The notes beneath the pieces are model-generated. The model made no database searches and was not told where the DNA came from. It worked only from the letters and a program-made list of their open reading frames with translations. DNA of 64,000 bases from Leguminivora glycinivorella (Eukaryota; Arthropoda; Insecta; Lepidoptera; Tortricidae), in contig NC_062998.1 of the NCBI RefSeq assembly GCF_023078275.1, positions 15,885,916 to 15,949,915 on the forward strand, given 5' to 3'. Both the position numbers and the translations under genes were made by a program. Shown here piece by piece: positions 31,212-42,559 of this stretch; position 1 is the first letter of the stretch; each line of letters begins with the position of its first letter.

Positions 31212-32768
31212 TGATATTGTGGCTAAAATGAGTCATTGAGTGTAGTATAAGTGCGGGCTAAAGTGAACGTTATAGTATTTTATGCAACTGGTGGTTAAAA
31301 GAGGTCAAAAAAGGCGAGTGGCGTGGGTAACAATTTGAGGCGGAGCCGAAAATTGTTAATAAAGACGCCACGAGCATTTTTTGACTCAGTTAAACACCGT
31401 TGCATACAATACTTTTTCTACGACCAAGCACTTACTTTGAAAGAAAATTATAAATTCAATAAATACCTACTTTCAGTCATCTTAGTTATCTAGTGGACCA
31501 CCTACCATTTCGAATATGCAGTTTGAGTGCAAACATGAAAATAAAACTGTCTATGGTACATGGTTCTTTGAAGCCTGGCCACTAAGACGAATCGAGTCGA
31601 GTTGAATCGAGTTCTCATACATTTGAATGCGATTCGACGCGTCGCCAATGATCGCAGCAGAAAACGAACGAGTCTCGACTCTGCGAATGCCAGGCTTTAT
31701 CTGACATTCTAAGGTTGGCAACAATGTACCTATTTCATACAATATTTTAATTTTCTACGATGAAGTGATTGGTTTGTTAAGTTGGTAGCAATGTATTTAC
31801 TGAACTGTAATAGCTATATATCGGGCTACTGCTACTAAATGTTTTCAGGGTATAGACTAGATAGACTTGTCCTGACATCTTTTATGTAGGGGTTTAAAGT
31901 ACTATGCACGACCTTGTAAGTCACGAATAACCGTACGGGAGTAGAAAAATTATTTTTCGGCTCATGTCGGGGTTTGTTTATAATTATCGTAGTATGTAAG
32001 TTTTTTTTTTATAGGGTGTGTAAAAATAATACAGGAATGTGTATTGAAAGAAAACTTAAGGATTCTGGAAGCATGAAATAAAGTTAGAATTAAGGGGGTG
32101 CTTAATAATGATTCACTTAAGGGGGTGTAAGTGTACTAATGGTAAGTGAATCAATATAAAAGCAACCAACAAACAACTTGAAAAAAGAGTAAAACCACAC
32201 ATTCATTTAATAGTCATTATTTACACAGTGTTCTGAAGTTATCCTTAAGTATTTTTTCTAAATTTTATTTATTCCAAATATTATTATAATTTTTAGTATT
32301 TTAGTATTTGTTTAGAGAAGGGAAGGATACGTAAATTTTATAATCGAATATGTATTTGGCAATTAGTAATGATGTATCGAGCGGTGGAGAATAAAGATAA
32401 ATATGAAGCGAGAAGTAGAATAATTTAACTGTTTATTTATATATTTGTAGCGATGTATCGAGTGGGAGAATAAAGAATAATATGAGGCGAGAAGCTGAAT
32501 AATTAACTACTTATTTATATATTAGTAGTGATGTGTCGATTAGTGGGAGTTTATATTATATGAGAGTACATGTAGATATGTACTAATTAATATTTGATGA
32601 TAACGTTTGTTGAAACCTTTTGTTTTTTGGTAATGTGATGAAAGTTTTGAAATATTGTTCTGGAAATGAGATTGTGGCCTTTTTTTAATAAAAGTTGTAA
32701 AGTATTAGAATTAGATAAAAGTTGTAAAATATGTACTAACGCTTCAAGCAGAGTCGATTGAGGGGGTG
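31212..32768 (+). other. Long 3' untranslated segment of the copia element
   Basis: 1.56 kb without conserved frames lies between the pol stop and the 3' LTR. It includes a repeat copy shared with 56074-56660 (31272-31949), two AAGGGGGTG motifs resembling polypurine tracts (about 32092 and 32119), and a tandem of about 83 bp, two and a half copies, at 32368-32550 (GATGTATCGAG...GAGAATAAAGA). The true PPT is at 32760-32768. Confidence 0.7.
31272..31949 (+). mobile_element. Dispersed repeat inserted in copia 3' region, copy A
   Basis: Begins ATAGTATTTTATGCAACTGG and ends CGTACGGGAGTAGAAAAA. A second copy runs in reverse at 56074-56660. The first 150 bp have their own inverted ends (AGTATTTTATGCAAC / GTTGCATACAATACT). 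Non-coding. Confidence 0.7.
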
Positions 32769-32999
32769 TGTTATTGTGAAGGTTAAATATGCAATCGACT
32801 CATGCTTGACCAAGTTCAAGTTTGGAATCTCAGTTGTCTATGTGCAGACTTTTGAGTTTTCAAACGACACTCTTTTGACAGGACTCATGATGTAAACATG
32901 TTTGTGTAAATATATATCAATAAATTATAAATAAATAACGTTCGGATAAACCAAAGTGCCTTCCTATTGTTCCAAGGACCTCCTGTGGGAATTCCCACA
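32769..32999 (+). repeat. 3' LTR of the copia element
   Basis: 231 bp. Same as the 5' LTR except CACTCTTTTGACAGG in place of CACTCTTGACAGG. Followed by the AATCC duplication. Confidence 0.92.
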
Positions 33000-33004
33000 A
33001 ATCC

Positions 33005-34480
33005 TAATAGGAAAAAAAAAGTCCCAAGGTTTTTTTCCATTCCGTTACCATTTTTTCATACATTTTGTATGGCGGTAACGGAATTTAAAGTTTGAAAAAT
33101 GTATGGAAGTCTTGGAACATTTTTTTTCTATCAGGACAATGACATTTATCAGGATCGAAAGACCTCACGATTCTAAGATGATTCTGAGTATGAATTGCGT
33201 AAAAAATACCCATGTTACAAAAAAAGGGATGGACAACTTCGAAAAAATGGCCCACATAATACTTATTTTTCTTTGAACGTATGGTGACTTTATAAGTGAT
33301 TTAAATCATCAAATATTGTAAGTTTCAGTGGCGAGGCGTGAAGCTTTTCATTGGTAAAGCCTGAGGGGTTTTTGGGATCTCTTTTGTATGGACTTCCTAC
33401 AGATACTGCAGAATTTTAGGGAACCCGTTGGGAATCGAGTTGTATCGACGCTACGCCGCTGTAGTAGGTACGTTGCTCCTGGAAAGTTATGTATGAAAAT
33501 CTTGGCATAATTAATGGACGATTTTTTTAAATTAGGATACGTACATTATAGGCCGAAGTTATTTTTCATCAACCCTCCCCACCCCTCTCCCCTCTGCGTC
33601 ACCCCTCTGAACCGAATTTTCGGCTCTTTAAGGGGGGTCCCCTTAAAGAGCCGAAAATTCGGTTTATCTCGATTTCTGACAAAACCGTTGAAGATACAGA
33701 AAAAGCGTGTAGGAACGAAGTAATCCTTAATAAATTTTCTACAAATCTCTCATAACACTTTAGTGCTAGCACTTATAGTTTTCGCGCGATCCGTCACGAA
33801 AGTTGGTCCTTGCAGCAATTTTCTTTAATGAATGTTAAATTTTCTCCCAATATGCTTACGTCTTCTTCTTCTCTTCTTCCATTAATTATGCCGTAATTTT
33901 AGCTAATTTCCCCGTATTACTGGTAAGTTTTAGCCTTTGCTAAGTTTTAGCGAGTCGCTTTCTCAGTGTCTGCAGGTTTAGGTATTTAGGATAGTAAAAG
34001 TCAATGTAGAGTGGTTAAAACCATTTTGCTTGATAGCTAACTATTTATTGATCCAAGTTACAGAGCGTGTCGTTGTCGGTTATCATCGTTCTACCTATGT
34101 TCTAAGAGGAGCAGTCTCATGGATAAAGGGCGGCCTAGCGACATGCAGTTCATTTCACATTTTTTTGTATTTTTTTGAATGTCGTCGGCCGATTTGAAAC
34201 AAATGTAATTATGGTACCTATAAGAAAAGTGTGCAACGTTCAACAAGAAACACAAAGCGTGAACTCAAAATATGCAGGAGTCGATTGTACAAAAGATACA
34301 ATTTGATTCAGAACTGCCCTGAATATTTTGCAACCAGCACACGCTCTATGTTCAAGTTTATAACTTTGTACAAATGTAAATATTTTCGTATAAAAATAAA
34401 CAATAACATCGCTTAGGCATATCGTGAGTCCGATGGGCGCGTGCGGTGTGGTCGCGGTGTCTGCATCGACGGGCGAGGGC
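33005..34480. other. Intergenic DNA downstream of the opsin gene with hairpins
   Basis: 33008-33125 has inverted halves (ATTCCGTTACCATTTTTTCA / ATGTATGGCGGTAACGGAAT-like). A strong hairpin at 33609-33664 pairs ACCGAATTTTCGGCTCTTTA with its inverse. The remaining sequence up to the opsin stop is AT-rich with no conserved frame. The opsin 3' UTR presumably lies at about 34390-34489. Confidence 0.5.
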
Positions 34481-34489
34481 GCCGGGCGC

Positions 34490-37033
34490 TCAGGCCGAGG
34501 GCTTCTCCTCGGAGACTGCGGTGGCGCCTGACGCCACGGAGCCGTTGTCCTCGGGCGAGGCCTGGCAGGACAGTGACGGGAACTTCTTGTACAGCTCGGC
34601 GCGGTACTTCGGGTGACTGTAACACAACACATACATTTATTGCTAGGGTCAATCACGACTTTGCTGGTTGCTACACTTGCTACTACTTAAAAATTGTTCA
34701 GTTGATTATTTGGCTTACCTGATACCGTAAACAATAGGATTGTAGACAGCATTGGCCTTGGCGAAGAGAGAGCCCCATATGGTGGCCAGCGGGCTGATGT
34801 TAGCGTTCTCGAACACTCCGGCATAGTTGATCACCAGGTAAGGGGTCCACGCCATGAACCACAGGGAAATGGTCATCAGAGCGACCTAAACGTTAAAGTC
34901 ATGTTTAGTGGAGATATCTGACATACTCGTAAAGTACTTATGCAACCTAGAGGGCCTATCGTTAAACACACGAATTCGTTATACATAATAATTCGTACAT
35001 ATGAAAGTGTCAATAACGAATTTAGATGTTTCGACGTTCGATTAGATCGAAAAATAACACCAAAATTTATGTACCTTTGCAAGTTTGCACTCCGCGCTGG
35101 TGTTGGCGTTTTCAGATGACCTGAGCGAAGCAACGTTCATCTTTTTGGCCTGTTCCCTCATGGCCTTTTCGTGAGCAGCTACGGCCTGAAACACACGCTT
35201 ATCTTTTTAAAAGTCCAGGTATGTAGCATCTTGTATGACTGTTGTAGGATCTATGGAATCTGGGAAGGACATACCTAGTTTCTGTATCAAATCAAACATC
35301 GTTCCACCGATATGAGGTCGCGGTCAGAAGTTATATGTCATTGTCAATAATGGCTAAGTAGGTACAAGTACAGTATGTTATAAAATTGCCTGTAATCACC
35401 TGGACGATGAAGAAGTAAGAGTAGATGATGAGCAGCAGAGGCATGAAGTACACGAACACCGAGTAGATGAGGATGTAGCTGCGGCTCACCCAGTCCTTAT
35501 TCAAGTAGTCTGTTCCACATGCGGTCATGTTGCCCTCAGGCACGTACCTGGAAACATTTGTCATGTTCCTTAAAAGGCTTAAAATACTAGGTACTTATTG
35601 TATGCTACTTATATATCTGTTATCGATTGATATGAGCAATGTTGTAACTTAAGATGACTTATGTTAGACGGGTTTGAGAACTTTGAGACCAGCTCGGGAG
35701 CTTGCGGCACTTAAATTTCTGCGACGTCGGCAGATGGTCACGTAATGCTTACTACAGAAAAGCCCGGACCCGGACCCGACTCGATAACATGTTACCTGAG
35801 TCATCCTTTTTGGAGTATGTTTAGAGACAGTTTTATTTACCTGTTCCAGCCGAAGAAAGGCGCTAGTGTCCACCCAAGAGAGAACAACCAGATGCCGAGG
35901 ATTCGCAGCAGAGCACCATTGTTAGTCATTGGCTTTGCGGCAATGCCCTTTACGATGACGTTGTATCGGTCGAAAGCAATCATGGTCATGGTCCAGATGG
36001 AAGCGCAGCCGAATAGAGATCCCGCACAAGCGTACAGTTCACATGCCAGAGGTCCTGTTTGAAACATTAACAAATAGTTAGTCACAGTTACCTAATTAGC
36101 ACATTATTTGCGAGAATGATTAACGTGTGAGACTTACCCCAAACCCACGTTTCGTTATAGCAGTTAACAACCATAGCCGGAGACATGCAGCACATCATGA
36201 GGAAGTCAGAGAATGCCAAGTTCACTACGAGTAAATTCGACGGCGTTTTTAGAGACTGTAAACATTAAACGAATGTAAACATTACAATATTAACAAGACA
36301 TCTCATAAATCATCAGCTAAGAATTCATGAATTACCTTAGTGCTCGTGAAGATGTAAATGACCATTCCGTTGCCCGTGATTGAAACAAAACCCAGTACAC
36401 CAATAGTGAAACCCAATAGACCGTGCCATAGCGGATTCATAGGGGGAATTGGTACCTGTGACAAGAATAAACAATTAAGATATCAAATGAAATGACATTT
36501 TCAAATACTCGCGGTAGATCCTGCTACTGGTGAATTGAACGTTGGTTGCAAACGTGATACCAGTAGGGCAAGGATATGTGAATGGGAAAATATATTTCGA
36601 TTTTTGACCACCAAATTAACGGTACTGTACAACAAATTGGGAGAACAATATAAGACGCGGCGCGCTGAGACTAACTCAAGTTACTACGCCAGTACAGTAA
36701 TTAACGAAAACACCACACCACATATTGCTTCAGCAGTGAGTTGTTCACCTCCTTGCCTTCGTTCACACGAAGATGGTAGGAGCACGTTTAGTTTCCATTG
36801 CAATTATGATCTTCTGAACAATGAAGAGTAGTAATCGTAAGGAATGATATGGACTCTTTAGTTTTGGACGAAGGAACATCTAGTAGTTTAGTATTAAGAA
36901 GTTACCAGTGTGGGTCGATCATGTGCAGCATTTCAGGCAGCACCTTGTCGACGACCGTCTGGTTGGCGGCGCCGTAGGCGGCCACCTGCCCGCCCCACGC
37001 CTGGAGGGCGGCGATTCCAGGGCCCGGGTCCAT
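34490..37033 (-). CDS. LWRh: Long-wavelength-sensitive opsin (rhodopsin), eight coding exons, one-base frame break
   Basis: Coding exons on the minus strand are 36906-37033, 36336-36455, 36138-36255, 35841-36054, 35400-35547, 35075-35185, 34719-34885 and 34490-34616. All have GT-AG junctions. The summed length is 1133 nt, one short of the 1134 expected for 377 aa. The protein starts MDPGPGIAALQAWGGQ. It carries the glycosylation site NQTVV, FDRYNVIVKG (DRY motif), EGNMTACG in loop 2, the retinal-binding lysine in LFAKANAVYNP and NPIVY in helix 7. It ends EEKPSA. These are hallmarks of insect LW opsins, which couple to Gq in photoreceptor rhabdoms. In exon 2 a run of five G on the plus strand (36442-36446) should be six; as written, a stop follows within three codons of the shift. 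All other exons are intact. Confidence 0.93.
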
Positions 37034-37789
37034 CGTTCGATGGTACTGATAAACCTTTGGACGAGACCAAGGAATCACTCCATTAGCTAATGACACACCA
37101 AAAGGAACCTAGGAGATAAACCTCTGTCAACTACTAAGTAATTACTGTTGGTTTTTGGGTAGGCACCTATTGGACTAGGTCCTATAATTAATTAATTAAC
37201 TATATAGATACCTACGTCATCGACAATTTGATAAATTAAACATTTCATTGATTTTTGTAACTAGGGACTAGCAGGTCCCATTGAGTAGGTATCTAAATAT
37301 TATATTAGGCTTATTAAATATTCTCTGGTAGGTGCTTGGATAATACCCTTCAAGAGAAATGCGACTGAACTCAAAATAAGAGAATAACATGCATGAGCAA
37401 AGACAGGCAAATTCATTACAAGACATGTAAAATTATAATTGATTGTATCAGCATTGCGATACAGCGAGGAAATGTCGCCATTATCCTTGGTACAATGCCT
37501 CAAGGGCCTATTTTAGACATTAGCTAGCTTTTAAGTTAAGTCTTAGTTTCTTATATAATTATGTAAATATGTTCATGTAAATAAAGAATTGATTGTATTA
37601 TGGAAGAAGTTAAACATTTTGTCAACTCCATGTCATATTCATAAACTTAAATGTAACCGATAAGCCAAAGCGTTAAAATTAGTCATTTACAATTCTTCCT
37701 GCGGGTACTTACTTAAAAAGAGGAAATTCCTACGAGATGGTTATCCCAAAAATACTGAAGAAAATCGCTGCACGAACTACTCCAGTCTT

Positions 37790-37925
37790 AAGTATAGAAT
37801 AACCAAACCCGTACGTTGAGGGTGGTCGAGGCTGCAGGTTGGAGGTGACTCGCTGCGGCTCGGCCCACCTGCGCTTTATAAGTGCACTGTGCAAGTGCGT
37901 CATGGGAGATAATCGATTTTCATAA
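37790..37925 (-). promoter_or_regulatory. LWRh: Opsin core promoter: TATA box and RCSI/P3-like site
   Basis: Minus-strand TATAAA lies at 37875-37880 and, 30-40 bp upstream of it, TAATCGATTTT (37910-37920, plus strand) matches 9 of 11 positions of the rhodopsin core element TAATYNRATTA. A non-coding first exon would start near 37845 and end at a donor such as CAAC|GTACGG, joining an acceptor just before the exon with the ATG (TTTATCAG at about 37047). The element arrangement follows known insect opsin promoters. Functionality is inferred. Confidence 0.5.
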
Positions 37926-37929
37926 TTCA

Positions 37930-38187
37930 ATATAGTATTTTAATACGACAATGTCTCACCAGGGTTGACGCTTCATCATTTTTTCACTTCTGCCTTCTTA
38001 ACGCTGATGCTTAACCATGACCATACGTAGGTAAACTAGGTAGTCAAATGATACTATTTCGTTTTTCTTTTCATATTTACCGAGACAATCCTATTAACAA
38101 TTTCAAACAAAGTTATTAAGTATTAGTTTGTATTGTTTTATCTCAGAGCTCCCTTGCCCGCCACCTGTCTCCATCATCACATAAGTC
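37930..38187. other. Intergenic DNA upstream of the opsin
   Basis: Nothing recognised. Confidence 0.35.
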
Positions 38188-38505
38188 AGCAATTCCAGAA
38201 AAGTTTGTACATTTGGATCATGTCTCCGATTTTGATAAAAATTGATAGGCTGATAGAGTCCATGATGCTGAGCAAGATCCACTAGGTTTCCCAAAATGTC
38301 CTAGGTCGTTTGTATGAAACTTTTCTTTTTTGTTACCGAAAATGTATAAAAATCTGGTAACAAAAAAGGAAGGTTTGATACAAACTACATAGGACATTTT
38401 GGTAAACCTAGTGGATCTTGCTCAGCATCATGGACTCTATCAGTCTACCAATTTTTATCAAAATCGGAGACATGATCCAAATGTACAAACTTTTCGGGAA
38501 TTGCT
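38188..38505. mobile_element. Large hairpin MITE
   Basis: Inverted arms of about 140 bp run from AGCAATTCCAGAAAAGTTTG to CAAACTTTTCGGGAATTGCT, with GATGCTGAGCAAGATCCACT mirrored internally. The loop is short. A single-armed relative is in DZIP1 intron 2 (14150-14345). Confidence 0.75.
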
Positions 38506-38509
38506 CAAG

Positions 38510-39000
38510 TACCTACAGTACAGACTAACCAGGCAAATCAAATAAAACACGATGGTCAGAGTTATGTAGTACAATTTATATGTATACCTAGGTAAGTTTT
38601 TATTTTATCAACTTTGTGAGAAATACCCCGAATCTTATACTTGTACTTACTGTGCCCAAAGAAAACCATTCAGTATCTCAACAATGAGCATATAAGTAAT
38701 AGTTTAAGTAGTGCGATAGCCGGTGCATCCCCTGAGTTCAGTTTAGCCAGTTCGCTAATGCAGTTATGAACGGTCTTAGACGTAAGAGGGGGGGCTGTAA
38801 CAGGATTACCCTTCTAAGAAGGGTGCATAAAGACATTTACCTAAGTAACTGGATTGTTGCAAAAAGGGCCACGTTTCTGGAGTGCATACGTAGGTAAGTA
38901 TATAAATCGGCCGGTGTCTTATATTTATATTAGGTTAATTAGGGTCGGTATTAGCACCAAACCAACTATCACCGTTAAACGTTCGTTAATAATTATTTTC
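38510..39000. other. Intergenic DNA, no gene recognised
   Basis: No conserved frame or clear repeat. Confidence 0.35.
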
Positions 39001-39004
39001 AATA

Positions 39005-40265
39005 CACCAACTATTAAAGGCGCTCTTGATTATTCGAAAAGGTACCTATTGCAAAATTGCATTTAATCCACTAGAGTACTTACAAAGTAATTTCATACAA
39101 ATTTTAACTTGATGTTAAGACATCGAGAGCTGGGTCACGCTACGTGTTTAATTTTATTTTAGTTTGATGTTTAATAGTTATTTGTTTTACAAGGGGGCAA
39201 AGTTGTTGTTTAACCGCACGTGCCAATATTGATACCCGAGCGAGCGTAAGTGGTTATAAAAGTGGAATCTTGAGCGTTGCGAGGGTTTCAAGACACGAAG
39301 GTTAAACTTTGCCCCCGAGTGAAACACAAAATATTTCACCACACCAACACGAACAAAATACTGACCATAAAACATCAAACTAAATCAAATCCATCAATTT
39401 ATTCAATATTTAGGATTCAAAAATTTTAAAATCATCATTTATAAGATAAGTAAATTCTAACAGCCAGCTTAAGACATCAAGTTAAAATTTGTATGAAATT
39501 ACTTTACACTCTTGTGGATAAATAGTATTTTATACAATCGTGATATAATACAAAGCTTTTCAGTCGAGTACCATGTTTAGGCCACGAAGCTTGCTGAGTG
39601 GCCTAATAGTACGGTACGAGAGTAAAAAGCTTAATTATATCACTATTGTATACAAAACTTTTTCTACGAGTCATCATCTTCATCATCAATGGACGGAAAT
39701 ATCATCATTCATGCAAGTTAAAATAATGTTAATAGCGTCGTTCACCGTTGTATCAACATCGAATTACCTAGCAACCAATTGTTTGTAATAATAATGACCG
39801 TCTCTGATTGGCCGATAACGCGACAGATAAAAAAAATAAGTTTTCACCACACCAACTGGTAAAGGCTTTCTTTGCTATTCGAAAACAGATAGCAAAATTG
39901 CATTTTATCCACAAGGGGGCAAAGTAATTTCATACAAATTTTAACTCGATGTCTTAATCTGGCTGCTAGATTTTACCTATAAATGATGATTTTTAATCAT
40001 AAATATTGAATAAATTGATGGATTTGACTTAATTTGACGTTTTATAGTCAGTATTTTGTTCGTGTTGGTGTGGTGAAAATTTTTGTGTTTCACTCGGTGG
40101 CAAAGTTTGTTTAACCTTCGTGCCTTAAAACCCTCGCAACGCTTAAGATTCCACTTTTTGAACCACTCGCTACGCTCGCGGTTCAATATTGGAATCTTTC
40201 ACTTGCTCAGGTATCAATATTGGCACGTGCGGTTAAACAACTACTTTGCCCCCTTGTAAAACAAA
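39005..40265. repeat. Cluster of inverted copies of the 8-kb repeat family with a nested element
   Basis: A reverse copy (39185-39500) and a forward copy (39835-40262) share CACACCAAC, GCATTTTATCCACAAG and GGTTCAATATTGG with 8098-8480. A partial forward piece lies at 39020-39185. Between them, 39525-39780 is a diverged inverse of 26145-26400 with ends AGTATTTTATACAAT / ATTGTATACAAAACT. No coding frame. Confidence 0.6.
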
Positions 40266-40593
40266 TAACTATATTTCTGACTTTCTGGCAAAGGAATTTC
40301 AAAGTGGCCATATAAAGCAAACTTTTCCAACTTTGGCAACTTGTATCTTAAAAAATGCTAATCCGATTTCGTGCGGTCTTTAGTTTTCAACTATGAATTT
40401 ATCTGTCTTTGATTTAAAAAAAACTCATATATCATAATTGTACATTTTTTCTGTCATTCTTTGAAGTTATTGAGTGCGATATAGTACATTACATCAGAGG
40501 CCGGGAAAATGAGGATTTCCGGCCAAGTGGGTATATAGGCCGGATAGGGATACGAGGCCGGGAATCCGTTTTCACGCCGAGGCATGTATAGTG

Positions 40594-40807
40594 CTTTTCT
40601 CAAACATACAATGAAATAAAAAAAATGCTCTAAAGGACAATATTTTATAAAAAAAAGGTTACTTTGCAGGCCTAGGCCTGAAAAATAATATGAAATCCCT
40701 TTACAGTCCTCTCGAGTTGTTGCGCCCAAAAAGCGATACTTCCCAGCCCATTTTAAGGAACGTAAAGACAATATTTCATTGCATGTTTTTGGCATGTTTG
40801 AGAAAAG
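40594..40807. mobile_element. MITE with CTTTTCTCAAACAT ends
   Basis: CTTTTCTCAAACATACAATG at the left is mirrored by CATTGCATG...GGCATGTTTGAGAAAAG at the right. Non-coding, about 214 bp. Confidence 0.5.
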
Positions 40808-40809
40808 TA

Positions 40810-41560
40810 AATTTTTTACTTTTTTAATATATTTTTTACTAATTTTTTTAAATATATTTTTTCTATTTTTTTTAAATTACATAAAGCAGTACCTTTCAGT
40901 TGAGACACGTTTTGTCAAAATCGGACTATATAATATAAAAAGATAGATTTTTTTTTCATTTTCATAAAACACCTCGCTACGCTCGGCTTCCTAAGGGATG
41001 AAATTTCGATATCCTCGGAAAAAATCGTTTACTATGATGTCTACTATCACCATGCAAAGCGGCTTGCTTCCATCTAAAAGTGCAGCTTTTGGCCAAAAAT
41101 CTTCCATAACAAGTATGAGATTATAATTTTTTCAGATTATTAAATTTAAAACTGTCTTTTGTCGGGTGGTTGTCGGCCATAGACCCATGTTTGACCATCT
41201 GTTATGAAATTCGCAAGGTTTGTTAAGCGCCCTCCACACTCGCGCGCGCGTATCGCGGTAAGTTCAGAATTCAGATTACATTCATTTACCAGTAAAATTA
41301 GAAAACGAAAATTTTGATAGCTTTTAGCAAATGACACTAATGACTGTTTAATTTTATAATAACGAATTGAGCAACTACTACTTTCATAAGTAATTAATAA
41401 CGATTAATCTTACATTTTTTATATTTCGTTGATCTCTTTAGACATTTTACAGTATCTGAACGCATCTGAGATCTTTCACTTCAATCAATTGTAAACTCAA
41501 TACCGAAAGAAACGAATTGAATTTTGTGTCTGTTTTATTCGTTATACTGCTCTAAAAGCT
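40810..41560. other. Upstream region of GINS4
   Basis: AT-rich, no clear TATA box. It presumably includes the GINS4 promoter close to 41500. Nothing else recognised. Confidence 0.4.
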
Positions 41561-41582
41561 TGTGTAGTTAGTTTATTGTGAA

Positions 41583-42556
41583 ATGGATTTGAATGACGAT
41601 GATATAGAATTAAGTGAAGACGAAGAAATCACAGTAGAAACAGTGTTAAAGACAGTACAGTGCGCATGGCAAAATGAACGTTTAGCGCCAGAAATTCTAC
41701 CCCACCGCAATGATATGGTAGAATGCATGTTGGGACAAATACAGCACATGGAAAGAAACATCAACAAACTCCCGAAAACAGATCTTCGTGCGTCTATTCA
41801 TAAAATGGAATTAAGTAGAATAAAATTTGTAATATGTAATTACTTAAAAACTAGGCTACATAAGATAGAGAAATTTTGTATTACTATAGTTAATGAAGAA
41901 AGACAACGAATAGAATCAGGTACTAACTATCTTACACCAGCTGAGTTCAAATACGCCCAGGAGTATTTATTGAACATGGAGACTCATTTAAAGAAAGTTG
42001 TTTTGAATAAAGTGCCTGGTAACATGCAGTCGCTGGAACTGAGCAAATTAGCAGTATACCCTAACTTGCACAGTCATGTGTTCTTGAAGGCGAATGACAC
42101 TGTCACTGGAGTAGTCTTAGAGGACCAGCCCGGAGACCAAGATGAAGAGATTGACTTGGAGGGTATGCAACCTCATACTTTGTTTACATATTATGACCTT
42201 AAATAATTGAATTAACTCTGTTATGTCTTGCAATGGAAAGTTGTTGTATTGTAAAATTCTCCATTTAGATAATACTACATGGATAATTGCCTTCAGAGCC
42301 TATCACTTAGTACTTGTATAACTTGCATACTTTACATCAGTTATGAAACTAATTTTCCCTAACGGGTCACTTATCTTTGGCCCTTTCCTGGTGGTATTAT
42401 ATGATATTTGGTTGATTCAGGACACTGAACTACAGAGTGGGGCCATTACTTATTTATTTTATAATATATTTGTGTTTTACAGATGGGTCACAACACATCC
42501 TGCAGTACAAACCAATTGCTGAACTAGTCAAAAATGGAAAGGTTCAGTTAGTGTGA
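41583..42556 (+). CDS. Sld5: GINS complex subunit 4 (SLD5), two exons
   Basis: Exon 1 is 41583-42162 (donor G|GTATGC) and exon 2 is 42483-42556 (acceptor TTTTACAG). Joined, they give 654 nt, 217 aa, close to the usual length of about 220. Without splicing the frame ends early and loses the conserved tail. The spliced tail reads GSQHILQYKPIAELVKNGKV, the signature of the SLD5 C-terminal B-domain. The N-terminal A-domain helices include APEILPHRNDMVECMLGQIQ and the basic helix MELSRIKFVICNYLKTRLHK, then LTPAEFKYAQEYLLN. Role by family: together with PSF1-3 it activates the MCM helicase (CMG) in the nucleus. The gene stands alone, divergent from the opsin and convergent with the ABCC gene. Confidence 0.95.
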
Positions 42557-42559
42557 GAG

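Larger units (their letters stand above)
26491..32999 (+). mobile_element. Nearly intact Ty1/copia LTR retrotransposon
   Basis: Direct LTRs lie at 26491-26719 and 32769-32999. They begin TGTTATTGTG and end TTCCCACA and appear identical except for a 2-nt TT indel. A 5-bp target duplication AATCC flanks the element (26486-26490, 33000-33004). A primer site GGTTATGGCCCAT directly follows the 5' LTR, the copia-type match to initiator tRNA-Met. A polypurine tract GAGGGGGTG precedes the 3' LTR. Domain order gag, protease, integrase, RT, RNase H is that of copia. The element has one frame break near 28130 and an unusually long 1.5-kb 3' untranslated segment. The almost identical LTRs imply a recent insertion. 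Confidence 0.95.

Noticed and set aside
33609..33664. Strong hairpin as a Rho-independent terminator
   Set aside because: Eukaryotic context; more likely a repeat-derived palindrome.
37034..37096. Upstream extension of the opsin frame (21 codons)
   Set aside because: It starts at a GTG, has no ATG, includes a likely splice acceptor, and the opsin family begins near MDPGPG.
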